From Bacteroidota bacterium (lineage in GTDB: Bacteria; Bacteroidota; Bacteroidia; Bacteroidales; Dysgonomonadaceae): a stretch of 64,000 nt of DNA. The DNA lies in the NCBI GenBank assembly GCA_023388315.1, contig JAEWGM010000036.1, positions 165,107 through 229,106 of the forward strand, written 5' to 3'. Position numbers and translations under genes: made by a program. Positions within the stretch are counted from its first letter, which is position 1. Every line of letters starts with the position of its first letter. Under the pieces are notes generated by a model. That model worked only from the letters and a program-made list of their open reading frames with translations. It did no database searches and was not told the DNA's origin. Below are positions 15,952 through 23,897 of the stretch, piece by piece.

Positions 15952-16503
15952 ATGAGTCAAAAATTAACCATAGCGCCCGAGGTTTTCACGTATATGGAAA
16001 GAACGGCTGGCACCGACGGCGTGGAAGTGAAAGTGAACCTTCCGAAAGAAAAGGTGGACAAAATAAACGAAATCTGCAACGCCCACAACAACGATCCGGG
16101 CGAGCTGATTAATGTGCTGCACGAAACGCAGCAAGAGTTTGGCTACTTGCCGGCCGAGGTGCAAGACGTTATCGCGCACAACCTGCACATATCGGTGGCG
16201 CACGTGTATGGCGTGGTAACGTTCTACTCTTATTTTACCATGACGCCCAAAGGCGAGCACCCGATTTCCATTTGCACGGGAACGGCCTGCTATGTGCGTG
16301 GCGCAGAAAAAGTGTTGGATGAATTTAAGAAAGAATTGAACCTAAATGTAGGCGAAACCACACCCGATGGCAAATTCTCCATCAACTGTTTGCGCTGTGT
16401 AGGCGCATGCGGTTTGGCGCCGGTAGTGCTTGTTGGTGAACGGGTTTATGGCCGTGTGTCGCCCGATGGCGTGAAAGCCATTTTGGATGAGTACAGGAAA
16501 TAG
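15952..16503 (+). CDS. hydC: Bifurcating hydrogenase subunit C, NuoE-like [2Fe-2S] protein
   Basis: A 183-residue NuoE-family subunit that passes electrons near the flavin site of HydB. The helical N-terminal half includes INVLHETQQEFGYLP (about 49). The thioredoxin-like [2Fe-2S] domain has CTGTAC (about 107) and CLRCVGACGLAP (about 144), giving the four expected cysteines. About 25 residues precede the usual NuoE start. It is the last gene of the operon, 78 bases after hydA, and is followed by a palindromic terminator. The gene order hydB-hydA-hydC differs from Thermotoga hydC-hydB-hydA. Confidence 0.95.
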   Translation: MSQKLTIAPEVFTYMERTAGTDGVEVKVNLPKEKVDKINEICNAHNNDPGELINVLHETQQEFGYLPAEVQDVIAHNLHISVAHVYGVVTFYSYFTMTPKGEHPISICTGTACYVRGAEKVLDEFKKELNLNVGETTPDGKFSINCLRCVGACGLAPVVLVGERVYGRVSPDGVKAILDEYRK

Positions 16504-16533
16504 CCCCGGGCTGTTTAATATTTTTATAGGGTG

Positions 16534-16561
16534 GTAGAGACGTTGCATGCAACGTCTCTAC
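16534..16561. terminator. 28-base perfect palindrome between convergent operons
   Basis: GTAGAGACGTTGCA is followed directly by its exact complement TGCAACGTCTCTAC. It lies between the hydC stop and the stop of the convergent DUF2891 gene and can serve both strands. The same palindrome type is a known dispersed repeat in other bacteria. Confidence 0.6.
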
Positions 16562-17641
16562 TTAATCCAGCGCCATCATCGCAAAAGACGCCAGCCAGTG
16601 GTCGCCGCCGTAGTTTCCTTCAAAAATCAGCGGCAGCGCGTTATGCAAAAGCTTTTCTGCGGTTTGGATCAGGTGTCGTTTTTCCGGATGGCTATCGGGA
16701 AGCGCTGCTGCGATGCCTTTCATACACCACGCGCGCGAAAACGACAAGCCCACCAGGTGCACGGTCAGAAAATCGTTTAAATCGCTTACCACGGGAATTT
16801 GGCTTACGTTGTTCAATCCTTCCGGTGTATAAAATGCGTTGAACCAAACGGTAAATTCTTCGCGCGACAAAATTCTTCTCATTAAATCAGCTATTTGCAG
16901 ACTGGGGGAGAAGAAATCCGCTCCGTCGGGTTCTAGATGCGCCGGTGTTTGCGTGTCTTTGCCATAGAAATAAACCGATTTCTCTATCAAATTCTTTTCA
17001 AAATCGTAATGTCCTGTCGCCCGCGCCCAATCAATGGCGAATGCCAATGCGAATGCCGAGTTGGGGTGCACGCCTGTGCGATTGGGGTAGGTTTGTTTGG
17101 GCAGGTAATCTTCCCACATCGATACGATTTTCTCTGTTAGCGGCCGAAGATTTTCGTGCCATTCACGCGCTAAGGGATGATCCCACGCCGTTAATTCTTC
17201 ATCCAATTTCAGAATCCACGCCCAGCCATACGTGCGTTCAAAGTGATTAGCCAATTCGTATTTTGTGAAATAAGCCGCTTCCGTTTCAATGTTTGCTTTG
17301 GTTAATGTACTGTTAAGCACCTGGATAATGTTCTCTCGGTTAGCGAGTTGTGGTTTTGTCCTGAGTAATCGGATAAGCATCCAATGCCCATGCACGCTGC
17401 TGTGCCAGTCGAAACATCCATAAAAAGCCGGATGCAGTTGGCGTGGCGAGAGCGGTACCTCACCTGCGTGGTTGATAATGTGCCCCGTTTTGTTGGGATA
17501 TTCCTGCGAAATGCAGTGCAGCGGCAATTGTGAAAGTTTCATCGCAATGTCGTGCGATAAAACCGGGGCGTCTTGGGCAAGCACGTTGGCAAAAAACGCG
17601 TTGCAGAAAATAATAGCAATAAGGGAGAAATGTTTTTTCAT
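16562..17641 (-). CDS. DUF2891-family secreted protein
   Basis: A 359-residue protein with an N-terminal signal peptide (MKKHFSLIAIIFCNAFFANVLAQ). The DUF2891 signature is HPAFYGCFDWHSSVHGHW at about residues 71-88, followed by an alpha-rich body (ETEAAYFTKYELANHFERTYGWAW) and a C-terminal NYGGDHWLASF. It resembles alpha/alpha-barrel proteins. No enzymatic activity is established for the family to my knowledge. Conserved Asp/His/Trp in the motif could form an active site. It has its own promoter and lies between the two hydrogenase operons without an evident link to them. Confidence 0.85.
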   Translation of the reverse strand: MKKHFSLIAIIFCNAFFANVLAQDAPVLSHDIAMKLSQLPLHCISQEYPNKTGHIINHAGEVPLSPRQLHPAFYGCFDWHSSVHGHWMLIRLLRTKPQLANRENIIQVLNSTLTKANIETEAAYFTKYELANHFERTYGWAWILKLDEELTAWDHPLAREWHENLRPLTEKIVSMWEDYLPKQTYPNRTGVHPNSAFALAFAIDWARATGHYDFEKNLIEKSVYFYGKDTQTPAHLEPDGADFFSPSLQIADLMRRILSREEFTVWFNAFYTPEGLNNVSQIPVVSDLNDFLTVHLVGLSFSRAWCMKGIAAALPDSHPEKRHLIQTAEKLLHNALPLIFEGNYGGDHWLASFAMMALD

Positions 17642-17663
17642 ATCAAGGGTTAATTTTGGGTTT

Positions 17664-17671
17664 CAAAGATA
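17664..17671 (-). promoter_or_regulatory. -7 promoter element for the DUF2891 gene
   Basis: The minus strand reads TATCTTTG (TAnnTTTG), 22 bases upstream of the start codon. Confidence 0.5.
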
Positions 17672-17713
17672 ATTGATTTATTCCATATAGCGCTTCTTTA
17701 ATTGCATTCGCCA

Positions 17714-18274
17714 CTATGTGCGTTTCAACAATACTGCGCGGCTAAAAAAGAACTTCGGGCGCTGCACGATATGTAATCCCACTTCCATAGCGATGTTGGT
17801 TATAGCGCGAAATTCACTCTTTGGTACATGCCCTTTTTGCTCTGCAATAAGCATGCGCCCTCCGGGTTTTAGCAGCGAGGTTAATTCAAGCAAGACGCTC
17901 GTTTTTTGCAGAACCTCATGAATTGAGTAGAAGAGAAGAATAAAATCGGCTTTTTCGTGCAGTCCAACGCTATCGGAAGTGCACTTGTACAATTGAACGC
18001 GTTTTTCAAATGCCCTACCGACGATTTTTCTTTGTACAATATCCAACATGCCTTGCTGCACATCTACTGCTATGATTTTTCCTTTATCACCCACCAAGTT
18101 GGCTAATTCAAGGGTGAAAAATCCCGGGCCGCAACCGAAATCAATTACTGTCATTCCTTCACGAATGTATTTCTTTAATATTCTTCGTGGTTGATGAAAA
18201 AGTTTGCGAAAAGCGCCTTCTAATTGGGATGCTTTTTCCACAGGGTGAATTGTGTGAGGCCTTTTTATTGTCAT
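17714..18274 (-). CDS. Class I SAM-dependent methyltransferase
   Basis: A 186-residue protein with a classic S-adenosylmethionine fold: motif I VIDFGCGPGFFTLELA (about 44-59), motif II IIAVDVQQGMLD (about 70), and an acidic-loop equivalent near KADFILLFYSIHEV (about 108). Motif III lies around LLKPGGRMLIAEQKGH. The substrate is unknown; the small size suggests a small molecule. It is the last gene of the hydrogenase maturation unit, and its start overlaps the hydE stop in ATGA. A role in hydrogenase assembly is only suggested by this context. Confidence 0.87.
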   Translation of the reverse strand: MTIKRPHTIHPVEKASQLEGAFRKLFHQPRRILKKYIREGMTVIDFGCGPGFFTLELANLVGDKGKIIAVDVQQGMLDIVQRKIVGRAFEKRVQLYKCTSDSVGLHEKADFILLFYSIHEVLQKTSVLLELTSLLKPGGRMLIAEQKGHVPKSEFRAITNIAMEVGLHIVQRPKFFFSRAVLLKRT

Positions 18275-19350
18275 TGTGTTTTCTGATGGTAATGCTTGGA
18301 ATTTCCTTGCTTGAAATAGCCAATCTGATGCCCGATTTTTTTAAGCTGTTCTTCTAAGAACTTCAAATCGTCCTCATCGCTGTTCTTAGAAACAGGTTTG
18401 TTCTCGTAGAGAAAATAATCGTCGCGGTGTTTTTTCGGTGTAATATTGGGCATCAGCACGTTGGCACCTATTTGTATGGCACGTTCACGACCGCCTTTTT
18501 CGATGGCTTGCAGAGCCGTGGTAGCGGCAATGTTGATATCGGGCATCAGCAGGCGAAGCAGGGCGACCATTTTCAGACTTAAATTCAATCTGTCTTGGAG
18601 CGGGAGGAGTTGAGATTTGTAAGCGTATAGCGGCGTATTTTCGTGTTCGATATAGGGCCCCATTCCGCACATATCTATATCCAAGTGTTTCATAAACAGC
18701 AAATCGTTGGCCAAATGCTCTTCTGTTTGAAAGGGCAGCCCAATCATCACGCCCGTTCCCACCTGATAGCCGATTTTCTTTAATCGCTCCAACGCGGCAA
18801 CGCGGTTTTTGTAACTGTGGGCGAATGTATCTGGATGAATTTTTTCGTAAAGCTCCGGCGTGGACGACTCAATGCGAAGCAGATATCTGTGAGCGCCGCT
18901 CTCAAACCATCGGCGGTAAACTTCTTCCGATTGTTCGCCGCACGAAAGTGTAATGCCTATTTCGCCCTTTGTTATCCGCTTCGCTTCTTTCAGAATGGAG
19001 TCGATTTGTTCGGTAAACGATTTCGAGGCAAGCTCTCCCGATTGTATCGCCACCGAACCAAATCCGTTTTCGTAAACAAACCGGATGGCATTCAAAACTT
19101 CATCCTTGGTAAGGCAATACCGACGGGTTTGGGGGTTTTCGCGACGGATGCCGCAATAGTAACAGTTCTTTTCGCAAATGTTGGAAAACTCAATCAACCC
19201 GCGCAAGTAAACGGTGTTGCCAACATTTTCTTCTTTAATTTTCGCCGCGTGTTTAAAAAGCGCCGTTTCATCGTCGCCCGACGTCAATAACAACCGTGTT
19301 AGCGCTTCTTTCGACAGTCCTTTTTCTCGCAAAACAGATAGGTCAATCAT
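18271..19350 (-). CDS. hydE: [FeFe]-hydrogenase maturase HydE, radical SAM
   Basis: One of three proteins needed to build the [2Fe] subcluster of HydA. The 359 residues contain the radical-SAM CxxxCxxC motif in CEKNCYYCGIRREN (about 59-72), then YCLTKDEVL and a glycine-rich region in GTGVMIGLPFQTEEHL. ANVLMPNITP near the C-terminal end is typical of HydE and BioB relatives. The length fits the family (about 350). Four-base overlaps with the HAD gene upstream and the methyltransferase downstream make a tight operon. HydE is thought to act on the HydG Fe(CO)2(CN)Cys product. Confidence 0.95.
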   Translation of the reverse strand: MIDLSVLREKGLSKEALTRLLLTSGDDETALFKHAAKIKEENVGNTVYLRGLIEFSNICEKNCYYCGIRRENPQTRRYCLTKDEVLNAIRFVYENGFGSVAIQSGELASKSFTEQIDSILKEAKRITKGEIGITLSCGEQSEEVYRRWFESGAHRYLLRIESSTPELYEKIHPDTFAHSYKNRVAALERLKKIGYQVGTGVMIGLPFQTEEHLANDLLFMKHLDIDMCGMGPYIEHENTPLYAYKSQLLPLQDRLNLSLKMVALLRLLMPDINIAATTALQAIEKGGRERAIQIGANVLMPNITPKKHRDDYFLYENKPVSKNSDEDDLKFLEEQLKKIGHQIGYFKQGNSKHYHQKTQ

Positions 19351-20015
19351 TGTTGGTCGTTTTGAGGCTCAATGTTCAATAACCGCCACGCGCACTCCAA
19401 GAGCGCCGCGGGTTCATCGGCTACTTCGCTTGGAAGCGCGGCCTCCAACGCCAACCGGCTGCTAAAACCCCACGGTACTGCCACCACGGGGATGCCCACT
19501 TTTTTGGAAGCTTCCACATCGCGCGTTTCATCGCCCACATAAATCACGTTATCGGGTGAAATATCCTCTTTTTTTAACATACTGCGAATCACTTTGTCTT
19601 TTCCGAAAAGGCTTTTTCCACTGTAAACGAAATCGATAATGGATGATAATTTGTACTTATCCAGCACTTTACGGACGTTTGCCACGGAGTTGGAGGTGAG
19701 AATGCCGATGCGCAGCCCGGCGGTTTTTATATCGTGTAGCGCCTGCTCCATTCCGGAAATGAGCGTGATTTCGTCGATGTGTTGCGTGAATTCTTTGCGC
19801 AACCGAAGAAGCAAGGTAATCACTTTCAGGTTACTAATGCCATATTTTTTAAGAAGTTCCTGAGGATGTTTCGTTACGATTTCTTTTTTAATCTCTTCAT
19901 CAATTTGGCGCATATTGTATTCCGGCGCGATGCGGTTGAATATGCGGAAACCAAGGTCGATGCTGTCGGCGATGGTTCCATCGAAATCGAAAACGATATA
20001 TGGGTGTGCGTTCAT
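19347..20015 (-). CDS. HAD-family phosphatase inside the hydrogenase maturation operon
   Basis: A 222-residue HAD hydrolase: motif I IVFDFDGTIADSIDLG (about 8-23), a helical cap (about 24-90), motif II ILTSNSVANV (about 109), a Lys near FGKDKVIRSML (about 140), and motif III YVGDETRDVEASKKVG (about 157). It resembles phosphoglycolate phosphatase or pyrophosphatase PpaX-like enzymes. It begins 10 bases after hydF and overlaps hydE by four bases, so it is co-translated with maturation genes. A link to maturation is inference; a housekeeping phosphatase is equally possible. Confidence 0.87.
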   Translation of the reverse strand: MNAHPYIVFDFDGTIADSIDLGFRIFNRIAPEYNMRQIDEEIKKEIVTKHPQELLKKYGISNLKVITLLLRLRKEFTQHIDEITLISGMEQALHDIKTAGLRIGILTSNSVANVRKVLDKYKLSSIIDFVYSGKSLFGKDKVIRSMLKKEDISPDNVIYVGDETRDVEASKKVGIPVVAVPWGFSSRLALEAALPSEVADEPAALLECAWRLLNIEPQNDQQ

Positions 20016-20025
20016 TTACTATTGT

Positions 20026-21240
20026 TTACGTGTTTGTGTCGAAAATTTGTGTTGCCCGCTCAAAAATTCCATTCATATATGCCAAGGCCATTCCGTAATT
20101 GGTGAGGGGGATATCCTCTTTGGTAAATTGCTTGAGCCGGTTCATCAATTGTTTGCGCGTGACCATACACCCACCACATTGAATAACAAGTGCGTAATTG
20201 TCTGGAGTAATGGGCGATAATCCGCTGGTGAATGTGAACGACAATTTTTTACCCGTGAATTTCTGTAACATTTCGGGAATTTTCACCCGTCCAATATCGT
20301 CGCAACTTGTTTGATGTGTGCAATTTTCCAATACGAGGATTTTGTCGCCATCTTTCAGTTCTGAAATATGTGGCGTGCCTTGCAAGTAAGCCTCGAAATC
20401 GCCTTTTTGCCGTGCAAAGATAATACTGAAGCTTGTGAGCGGAACTTCTTGGGGAATGAGCTCCGCTACGTATGCGAAAATTTGGCTATCTGTGATAACG
20501 AGCGCGGGTTTGATGCCGAGTTTCAGAAAGTCGTCCAATTCCGTTTCTTTTAAAACAATGGAAATGCAATCGTTGTTCAACGCGTCGCGAATGGTTTGGT
20601 TTTGAGGCAAAATCAATCGGCCGTGAGGTGCTTGGTTGTCAATGGGAGTAATGAGTAGCACGATGTCTTTGGGTTTCACCAAATCATCGATAAGCGAAGG
20701 CTCTTGTCGTGAAGATTCCGGTATGATTTTTTTGACGGCATTGATAAGCTTGTCTCTCTTTTTGGGATTTTTCGCGCTAAAATCGAGCACTTTGGCATTG
20801 GTATGCCGCTTGATAACCGTTTTGGTGTACGATGCAATTTTTGTGATGTCTTTTTTATTGTGTACAATAAGGTGTGGGATGTTGAATTCCTCAAACCGGT
20901 GGATCAAATCGAGTTCGTACTGCCCGAATTGGTTTCCGGCAATGATTAAAATGGCGCAATCAACATTTTTTATCGCTTGCAACGATTTGTCGATGCGTTT
21001 TTTCCCCAGTTCCCCCACATCGTCAATTCCGGCGGTATCGATTAACACCACGGGGCCGATGCCTAAAATTTCAACCGTTTTCTTTACCGGATCGGTGGTG
21101 GTGCCGGGTTGATCGGACACAATGGCTGTTTCCTGCTCTGTGAGCAGGTTAATTAACGTGCTTTTACCCGAGTTACGGCGGCCGAAGATGCCGATGAAGA
21201 CCCGTTTTGATAGATTATTAGTTGCTGGTTTTTCCCTCAT
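20026..21240 (-). CDS. hydF: [FeFe]-hydrogenase maturation GTPase HydF
   Basis: The scaffold that carries the [2Fe] precursor to HydA. The 404 residues have an N-terminal GTPase domain with P-loop GRRNSGKST (about 20-28), switch region DQPGTTTDP, G3 DTAG and NKKD. A dimerisation part and a C-terminal cluster-binding domain with CTHQ (CxH, about 306) and QCGGC (CxxC, about 358) follow. These match the Cys/His ligands known for HydF. The 23 bases at its 5' end lie within the rhuM-like gene, whose 3' end it overlaps. It sits between hydG and the HAD-hydE-methyltransferase genes. Confidence 0.95.
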   Translation of the reverse strand: MREKPATNNLSKRVFIGIFGRRNSGKSTLINLLTEQETAIVSDQPGTTTDPVKKTVEILGIGPVVLIDTAGIDDVGELGKKRIDKSLQAIKNVDCAILIIAGNQFGQYELDLIHRFEEFNIPHLIVHNKKDITKIASYTKTVIKRHTNAKVLDFSAKNPKKRDKLINAVKKIIPESSRQEPSLIDDLVKPKDIVLLITPIDNQAPHGRLILPQNQTIRDALNNDCISIVLKETELDDFLKLGIKPALVITDSQIFAYVAELIPQEVPLTSFSIIFARQKGDFEAYLQGTPHISELKDGDKILVLENCTHQTSCDDIGRVKIPEMLQKFTGKKLSFTFTSGLSPITPDNYALVIQCGGCMVTRKQLMNRLKQFTKEDIPLTNYGMALAYMNGIFERATQIFDTNT

Positions 21241-22225
21241 TATTCTTTTCTTTCAGCCTTTTTATCTCTCTGTCAAAATCCGAAATAAAATTTTTATCCT
21301 GAATTTTGCGGAAAACTTCATACTCTTGCTCCGCTTTTAGTTTTGCTTCTAAAGCTGAGACGGAACCCTTATCCTTCAAAATTGGGTATTCAGAAAGTTC
21401 TAAAAAATGATTGAGAAAATTAGCCCAATCTTGCATTGTGGTGGCAATTTTTCTTTCCGCGCGGTTTTCGGCTAAATCCAAATATGCCGAAACAATTCTG
21501 TTTAGTTCCCCGAGATGCTTTTCATTCAAATAGTTTTTAGCGATTGAAACATCCGATTTCAATATTTTACCATCCGGCGCTTGTTTCCAATTTGTTAATC
21601 CCATATAAAGCTTGGTTGCGTCTGCCGAAGTGTAAATTATTTCTGCCGCTGTTTTGCCCGTAATCGCCCAATGCAATTTGTTTTGAACCGAAGCGAAAAA
21701 GTTTTTGGTTACGGGCGAGTTTTTATCGTAGTCTAAGGATAGGGCGTATATATCGGTAATTTTCTGATAAAAACGACGTTCGCTTGCGCGGATTTCACGG
21801 ATACGCTCAAGTAATTCATCGAAATAATCTTTGCCGAAATCTTTTCCCTGCTTTAATCTTTCATCGTCCAACACAAAACCTTTAATAATAAACTCCCGCA
21901 AGGTATTTGTAGCCCAAATCCGAAATTGCGTAGCCTGATAGCTGTTTACACGATAGCCAACGGCGATAATGGCATCCAGATGATAGAAGTTTGTTTGATA
22001 TTTTTTACCATCATCGGCAGTTATTCGAATTTTTCGAATAACTGAAACCTCTTGCAATTCGCCACTTTTGAATATTTCTTTCAAATGGTAATTAATAGTC
22101 TGCACTTCTACACCAAAAAGCTCTGCCATTCGCTTTTGAGTAAGCCAAAATGAATTGTCTTCATATCTTACTTCTATGCTGACACTACCGGTATCTGTGG
22201 TATATAGTATAATATTTGAATTCAT
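21218..22225 (-). CDS. RhuM-family (virulence RhuM) protein
   Basis: A 335-residue protein from MNSNIILYTTDTGSVSIEVR. The N-terminal part has the family pattern (FWLTQKRMAELFGVEVQTINYHLKEI) that looks like a helix-turn-helix DNA-binding domain. FYHLDAIIAVGYRVNS and QFRIWATNTLREFI follow, features shared with KilA-N/Bro-like proteins. The C-terminal half is helical and charged. RhuM homologues occur on pathogenicity islands and near mobile or defence genes; their function is unproved. It sits between hydG and hydF, overlaps hydF by 23 bases and has no obvious promoter of its own. Starts at 22252 or 22342 are possible. Confidence 0.83.
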   Translation of the reverse strand: MNSNIILYTTDTGSVSIEVRYEDNSFWLTQKRMAELFGVEVQTINYHLKEIFKSGELQEVSVIRKIRITADDGKKYQTNFYHLDAIIAVGYRVNSYQATQFRIWATNTLREFIIKGFVLDDERLKQGKDFGKDYFDELLERIREIRASERRFYQKITDIYALSLDYDKNSPVTKNFFASVQNKLHWAITGKTAAEIIYTSADATKLYMGLTNWKQAPDGKILKSDVSIAKNYLNEKHLGELNRIVSAYLDLAENRAERKIATTMQDWANFLNHFLELSEYPILKDKGSVSALEAKLKAEQEYEVFRKIQDKNFISDFDREIKRLKEKNNEGKTSN

Positions 22226-22374
22226 TTTTTTTAGCGTTCTGTGATTATCCATTTCTTCTGTCATTTTATCAGCGTCTAAATAATTGGTGCAGGGAAATTG
22301 CCTTTGTCGGTTATAGTCTTTTCTTTCCCGACATTCGGTCAATGCATTTGTGCGAATGAATGGGGTGTGGAGGA

Positions 22375-23799
22375 TTAAAAATACAAATCCCTTTCTCCTT
22401 GTTTTATTTTTTCAATTCGTTCGCGCACTTGCAATTGCGTTTTCTCGTTTAGTTCAGATAAATTTTTCTCAATCACGTTCCAACCTTTTTCCGCGGTGTG
22501 GGGCAGGGCGTAATCCACCAAATACTCGGCAAGCGTGAGAATGGCATTGGGTGTACAAAACCGTTTAATGAAGCCTGGAACGGAAAATTCCATAAAATGC
22601 TCGCCCGTGCGGCCCATGCGGTAGCACGAAGTGCAAAACGAGGGAAGCATGTTCTGCTCAAGCAATTCATCGATGATTTGGTTGAGCGTTCGGTCGTCGT
22701 TGATGCGAAATTGTCCTTTTTTCAGATCGTGGTTTTGCTCCTTCTCCTGATAGCTGCCCAGCTCAATTTTTGTGCCGCCATCAATTTGCGATACGCCAAA
22801 TTGAATCAGTTCGTTGCGAAGTTGTTCAGGTTCGCGGGCGGTAAGGATCATTCCGGTATAAGGCACGGCGAGGCGCAGAATGGCGACCAATCGGGCAAAA
22901 TCTTCATCGGAAACGAAATATTTATCGCCCATATCCAGCATCGAGGCGTCTTTGATGCGCGGGAACGAAATGGTGTGCGGCCCCACGTTGTAACAGGCTT
23001 CCAGATGGTTGGTGTGGCGAACAAGCCCCATCACCTCGAAGCGCCAATCGTATAATCCGAAGAGCGCGCCAATTCCTACATCGTCCAACCCGGCTTCCTG
23101 CGCACGGTCGAGGGCGGTGAGACGATAATCGTAATCGGCTTTTTTGCCCCGCAAATGGTAGGTTTTATACGCTTCGCGATGGTAGGTTTCCTGAAACACT
23201 TGATAGGTGCCGATTCCGGCTTCTTTCACCGTACGAAAACCTTCCACATTGAGTGGGGCAGCGTTGATATTTACGCGTCGGATTTCGCCCTTGCCTTTTT
23301 TTACGCTGTAGGCGGTTTTCACGGTTTCGGCAATGTATTCGGGGCTGTATTGCGCATGTTCTCCGTAAACGAGAATCAACCGCTTTTGCCCGCTGTCTTC
23401 CAGCGCCTCAATTTCTTTTATCAATTCGTCGTTCGAAAGTGTTTTGCGTACGGCGTCTTTGTTCGATGCTTTAAAACCGCAGTAGGTACAATTGTTGGAG
23501 CATTTGTTGCCCACGTACAGTGGCGCGAACAACACGATGCGGTTGCCGTAAATCCGTTGTTTTAGTTCTTTAGCGCCGTTCTTGATAGCTTGAACAGATT
23601 CGGCATCGGTGGCGTTTATCAACACCGCGACTTCTTCCAAATTCAACCGGTTCTTTGCCAGTGATTTGGCAATGATTTCATTTACCCTATCGGGTGTGGA
23701 GGCCGTGTGGTTTATGTAATCCCATATTTCGTCCGAGTCAATAAACGGTTGCATCGGTACATCGGGAATTTTATAGATTTCGGGGGTAAATTTCATCAT
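22375..23799 (-). CDS. hydG: [FeFe]-hydrogenase maturase HydG, radical SAM tyrosine lyase
   Basis: Splits tyrosine to give the CO and CN ligands of the H-cluster. The protein is about 474 residues, with radical-SAM motif CSNNCTYCGFKASN (about 93-106) and a TIM barrel with YGEHAQYSPEYIAETV and the HydG/ThiH-like region GIGALFGLYDWRFEVMG. The C-terminal auxiliary cluster motif CTSCYRMGRTGEHFM (about 388) is diagnostic of HydG over ThiH. The start at 23799 is chosen because the promoter -7 element at 23823-23830 covers the longer frame. It is the first gene of the maturation unit. Confidence 0.96.
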   Translation of the reverse strand: MMKFTPEIYKIPDVPMQPFIDSDEIWDYINHTASTPDRVNEIIAKSLAKNRLNLEEVAVLINATDAESVQAIKNGAKELKQRIYGNRIVLFAPLYVGNKCSNNCTYCGFKASNKDAVRKTLSNDELIKEIEALEDSGQKRLILVYGEHAQYSPEYIAETVKTAYSVKKGKGEIRRVNINAAPLNVEGFRTVKEAGIGTYQVFQETYHREAYKTYHLRGKKADYDYRLTALDRAQEAGLDDVGIGALFGLYDWRFEVMGLVRHTNHLEACYNVGPHTISFPRIKDASMLDMGDKYFVSDEDFARLVAILRLAVPYTGMILTAREPEQLRNELIQFGVSQIDGGTKIELGSYQEKEQNHDLKKGQFRINDDRTLNQIIDELLEQNMLPSFCTSCYRMGRTGEHFMEFSVPGFIKRFCTPNAILTLAEYLVDYALPHTAEKGWNVIEKNLSELNEKTQLQVRERIEKIKQGERDLYF

Positions 23800-23815
23800 C
23801 AACGCATCAAAAAAC

Positions 23816-23851
23816 AGAACCACAAAGATAGGAATTTATCTCTGTGGTTCT
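23816..23851 (-). terminator. Intrinsic terminator overlapping the hydG promoter
   Basis: Two 15-base arms (23816-23830 and 23837-23851) pair at 14 positions (AGAACCACA and TGTGGTTCT at the base). On the minus strand a T run follows, as for a terminator of the oxidoreductase gene at 23898. The same bases contain the hydG -7 box. Confidence 0.6.
23823..23830 (-). promoter_or_regulatory. -7 promoter element for hydG
   Basis: The minus strand reads TATCTTTG (TAnnTTTG), 23 bases upstream of the chosen hydG start. Confidence 0.5.
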
Positions 23852-23897
23852 GTAAGATATAGCGTAAATTTTTGGGCGTTTTGCCTGATGTTTTGTT

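Noticed and set aside
22375..23799. Thiamine enzyme ThiH instead of HydG
   Set aside because: The C-terminal CTSCYRMGRTGEHFM cluster motif and the neighbouring hydF and hydE favour HydG.
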